NCBI GenBank assembly: GCA_035702985.1
Contig: DASSZD010000012.1
Coordinates: 1 to 47,353 of the forward strand
Length of the DNA: 47,353 nucleotides
Reading direction: 5' to 3'
From: JAKAXG01 sp035702985
GTDB lineage: Bacteria; Actinomycetota; Acidimicrobiia; Acidimicrobiales; Palsa-688
The notes beneath the pieces are model-generated. The model had not been told where the DNA came from and ran no database searches. It saw only the letters and a program-made list of their open reading frames with translations. This document shows positions 46,955 to 47,353 of this stretch, in pieces (within the stretch, counting starts at the first letter, position 1; every line of letters starts with the position of its first letter). The position numbers and the translations under genes are program-made.

Positions 46955-47353
46955 GTGAGCGAGCGCGATGACATCGGCGGCAAGTCCGGGCGCCAGCCGG
47001 CTGAAGGAGTGCGGATCATCAAGGCGGAGGAGGCGCAGGCTGCGCTCGAGGCCGGCGAGGCCGCCGGGCGCCGACCCGACGACCAGCTGCGTTTCGGTGA
47101 CGTCCCGCCGGCGCCGTCCGGGCCCCGGCCGGCCCACAGGTTCCCCCTGCCCGATTCGGTGGACCCGTCGGAGGCGGTGGCCCTGCCGCCCCTGGCCACG
47201 CCCCGGCGGTCTCCCGACACCCCGCCCCGGCGGCCGCCCCCGCCGCCTCCCCCGGGTACCGACTGGCGGGTCGTTCCCGGCCAGGCCGAACCCGATGACG
47301 ATCTGAGCGTGGCCGGAGCCGCCCCCTACGACCCGCCCGCTTCCGAGGCCCAC
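46955..47353 (+). CDS. N-terminal part of a protein after frr, probably CdsA
   Basis: First 133 codons of a reading frame that runs off the right edge without a stop. GTG 46955 has AGGAGGA about 7 nt upstream (46944-46951). The product so far is a disordered Pro/Ala/Arg-rich segment (GVRIIKAEEAQAALEAGEAAG at 19-39, then RRPPPPPPPGTDWRVVPGQ), with no membrane helix yet. Phosphatidate cytidylyltransferase (cdsA) commonly follows frr, and actinobacterial CdsA can carry long cytoplasmic N-terminal extensions before the membrane helices. The assignment rests on position and style only; the catalytic region is not in the window. Confidence 0.5.
   Translation, partial: MSERDDIGGKSGRQPAEGVRIIKAEEAQAALEAGEAAGRRPDDQLRFGDVPPAPSGPRPAHRFPLPDSVDPSEAVALPPLATPRRSPDTPPRRPPPPPPPGTDWRVVPGQAEPDDDLSVAGAAPYDPPASEAH

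Overview
The window is a very GC-rich, tightly packed actinobacterial chromosome segment made almost entirely of core genes. Several features point to Actinomycetota: a UvrD2-type helicase with an HRDC domain, a BldC-like regulator, a WhiG/FliA-type sigma factor, a DUF2469 gene beside rplS and yraN, GTP-dependent PEP carboxykinase, many GTG/TTG starts, and TANNNT -10 boxes lying directly before start codons. Acidimicrobiia is my best guess from gene order and style. That is inference, because no rRNA or other decisive marker is present. I saw no tRNA or rRNA gene, insertion sequence, prophage, CRISPR array or complete anti-phage system.

Layout. 1-9633: a truncated HAD hydrolase, a NYN-type RNase with an S1-like domain and a histone-like tail, xthA and a thioesterase, an unknown protein, a UvrD2-like helicase, a PH/SHOCT membrane protein, a BtuF-like protein without signal peptide, an alpha-methylacyl-CoA racemase, and a stand-alone Lrp ligand-binding domain. 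9701-14353: pckG, the thiL-thiD pair, and a GAF-BldC fusion regulator. 14354-14845: a repeat-rich gap. 14846-24897: rpmB, a FakA-like protein, recG, a small zinc ribbon, rsmD-coaD-coiled-coil protein, yceD-rpmF-plsX-acpP-rnc-mutM. 25121-33773: smc-ftsY, an inverted ABC-2 exporter operon, and ffh. 33813-38057: rpsP-khpA-rimM-trmD-rplS-DUF2469-yraN-transsulfuration enzyme. 38106-39238: a pRiA4b ORF-3-like gene and a GNAT gene on the minus strand. 39395-43284: comM-dprA-whiG-like sigma factor. 43516-47353: rpsB-tsf-pyrH-frr and the start of a likely cdsA.

Functionally the window covers translation (L28, L32, S16, L19, S2, EF-Ts, RRF, RimM, TrmD, RsmD, RNase III), protein targeting (FtsY, Ffh), chromosome maintenance and repair (SMC, RecG, UvrD2, XthA, MutM), DNA uptake (ComM, DprA), and lipid, CoA and thiamine cofactor metabolism.

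I found no convincing new multi-gene system. The items most worth a second look are these: (1) eleven genes with a TANNNT box 6-10 nt before the start codon, implying leaderless or near-leaderless mRNAs; (2) two adjacent genes, yraN and the transsulfuration enzyme, whose best start is CTG inside a CTGA overlap with a good Shine-Dalgarno; (3) the RNase/S1/histone-tail fusion; (4) the GAF-BldC fusion with a palindrome at its likely promoter; (5) clustered direct and inverted repeats before rpmB; (6) two perfect hairpins between tsf and pyrH.
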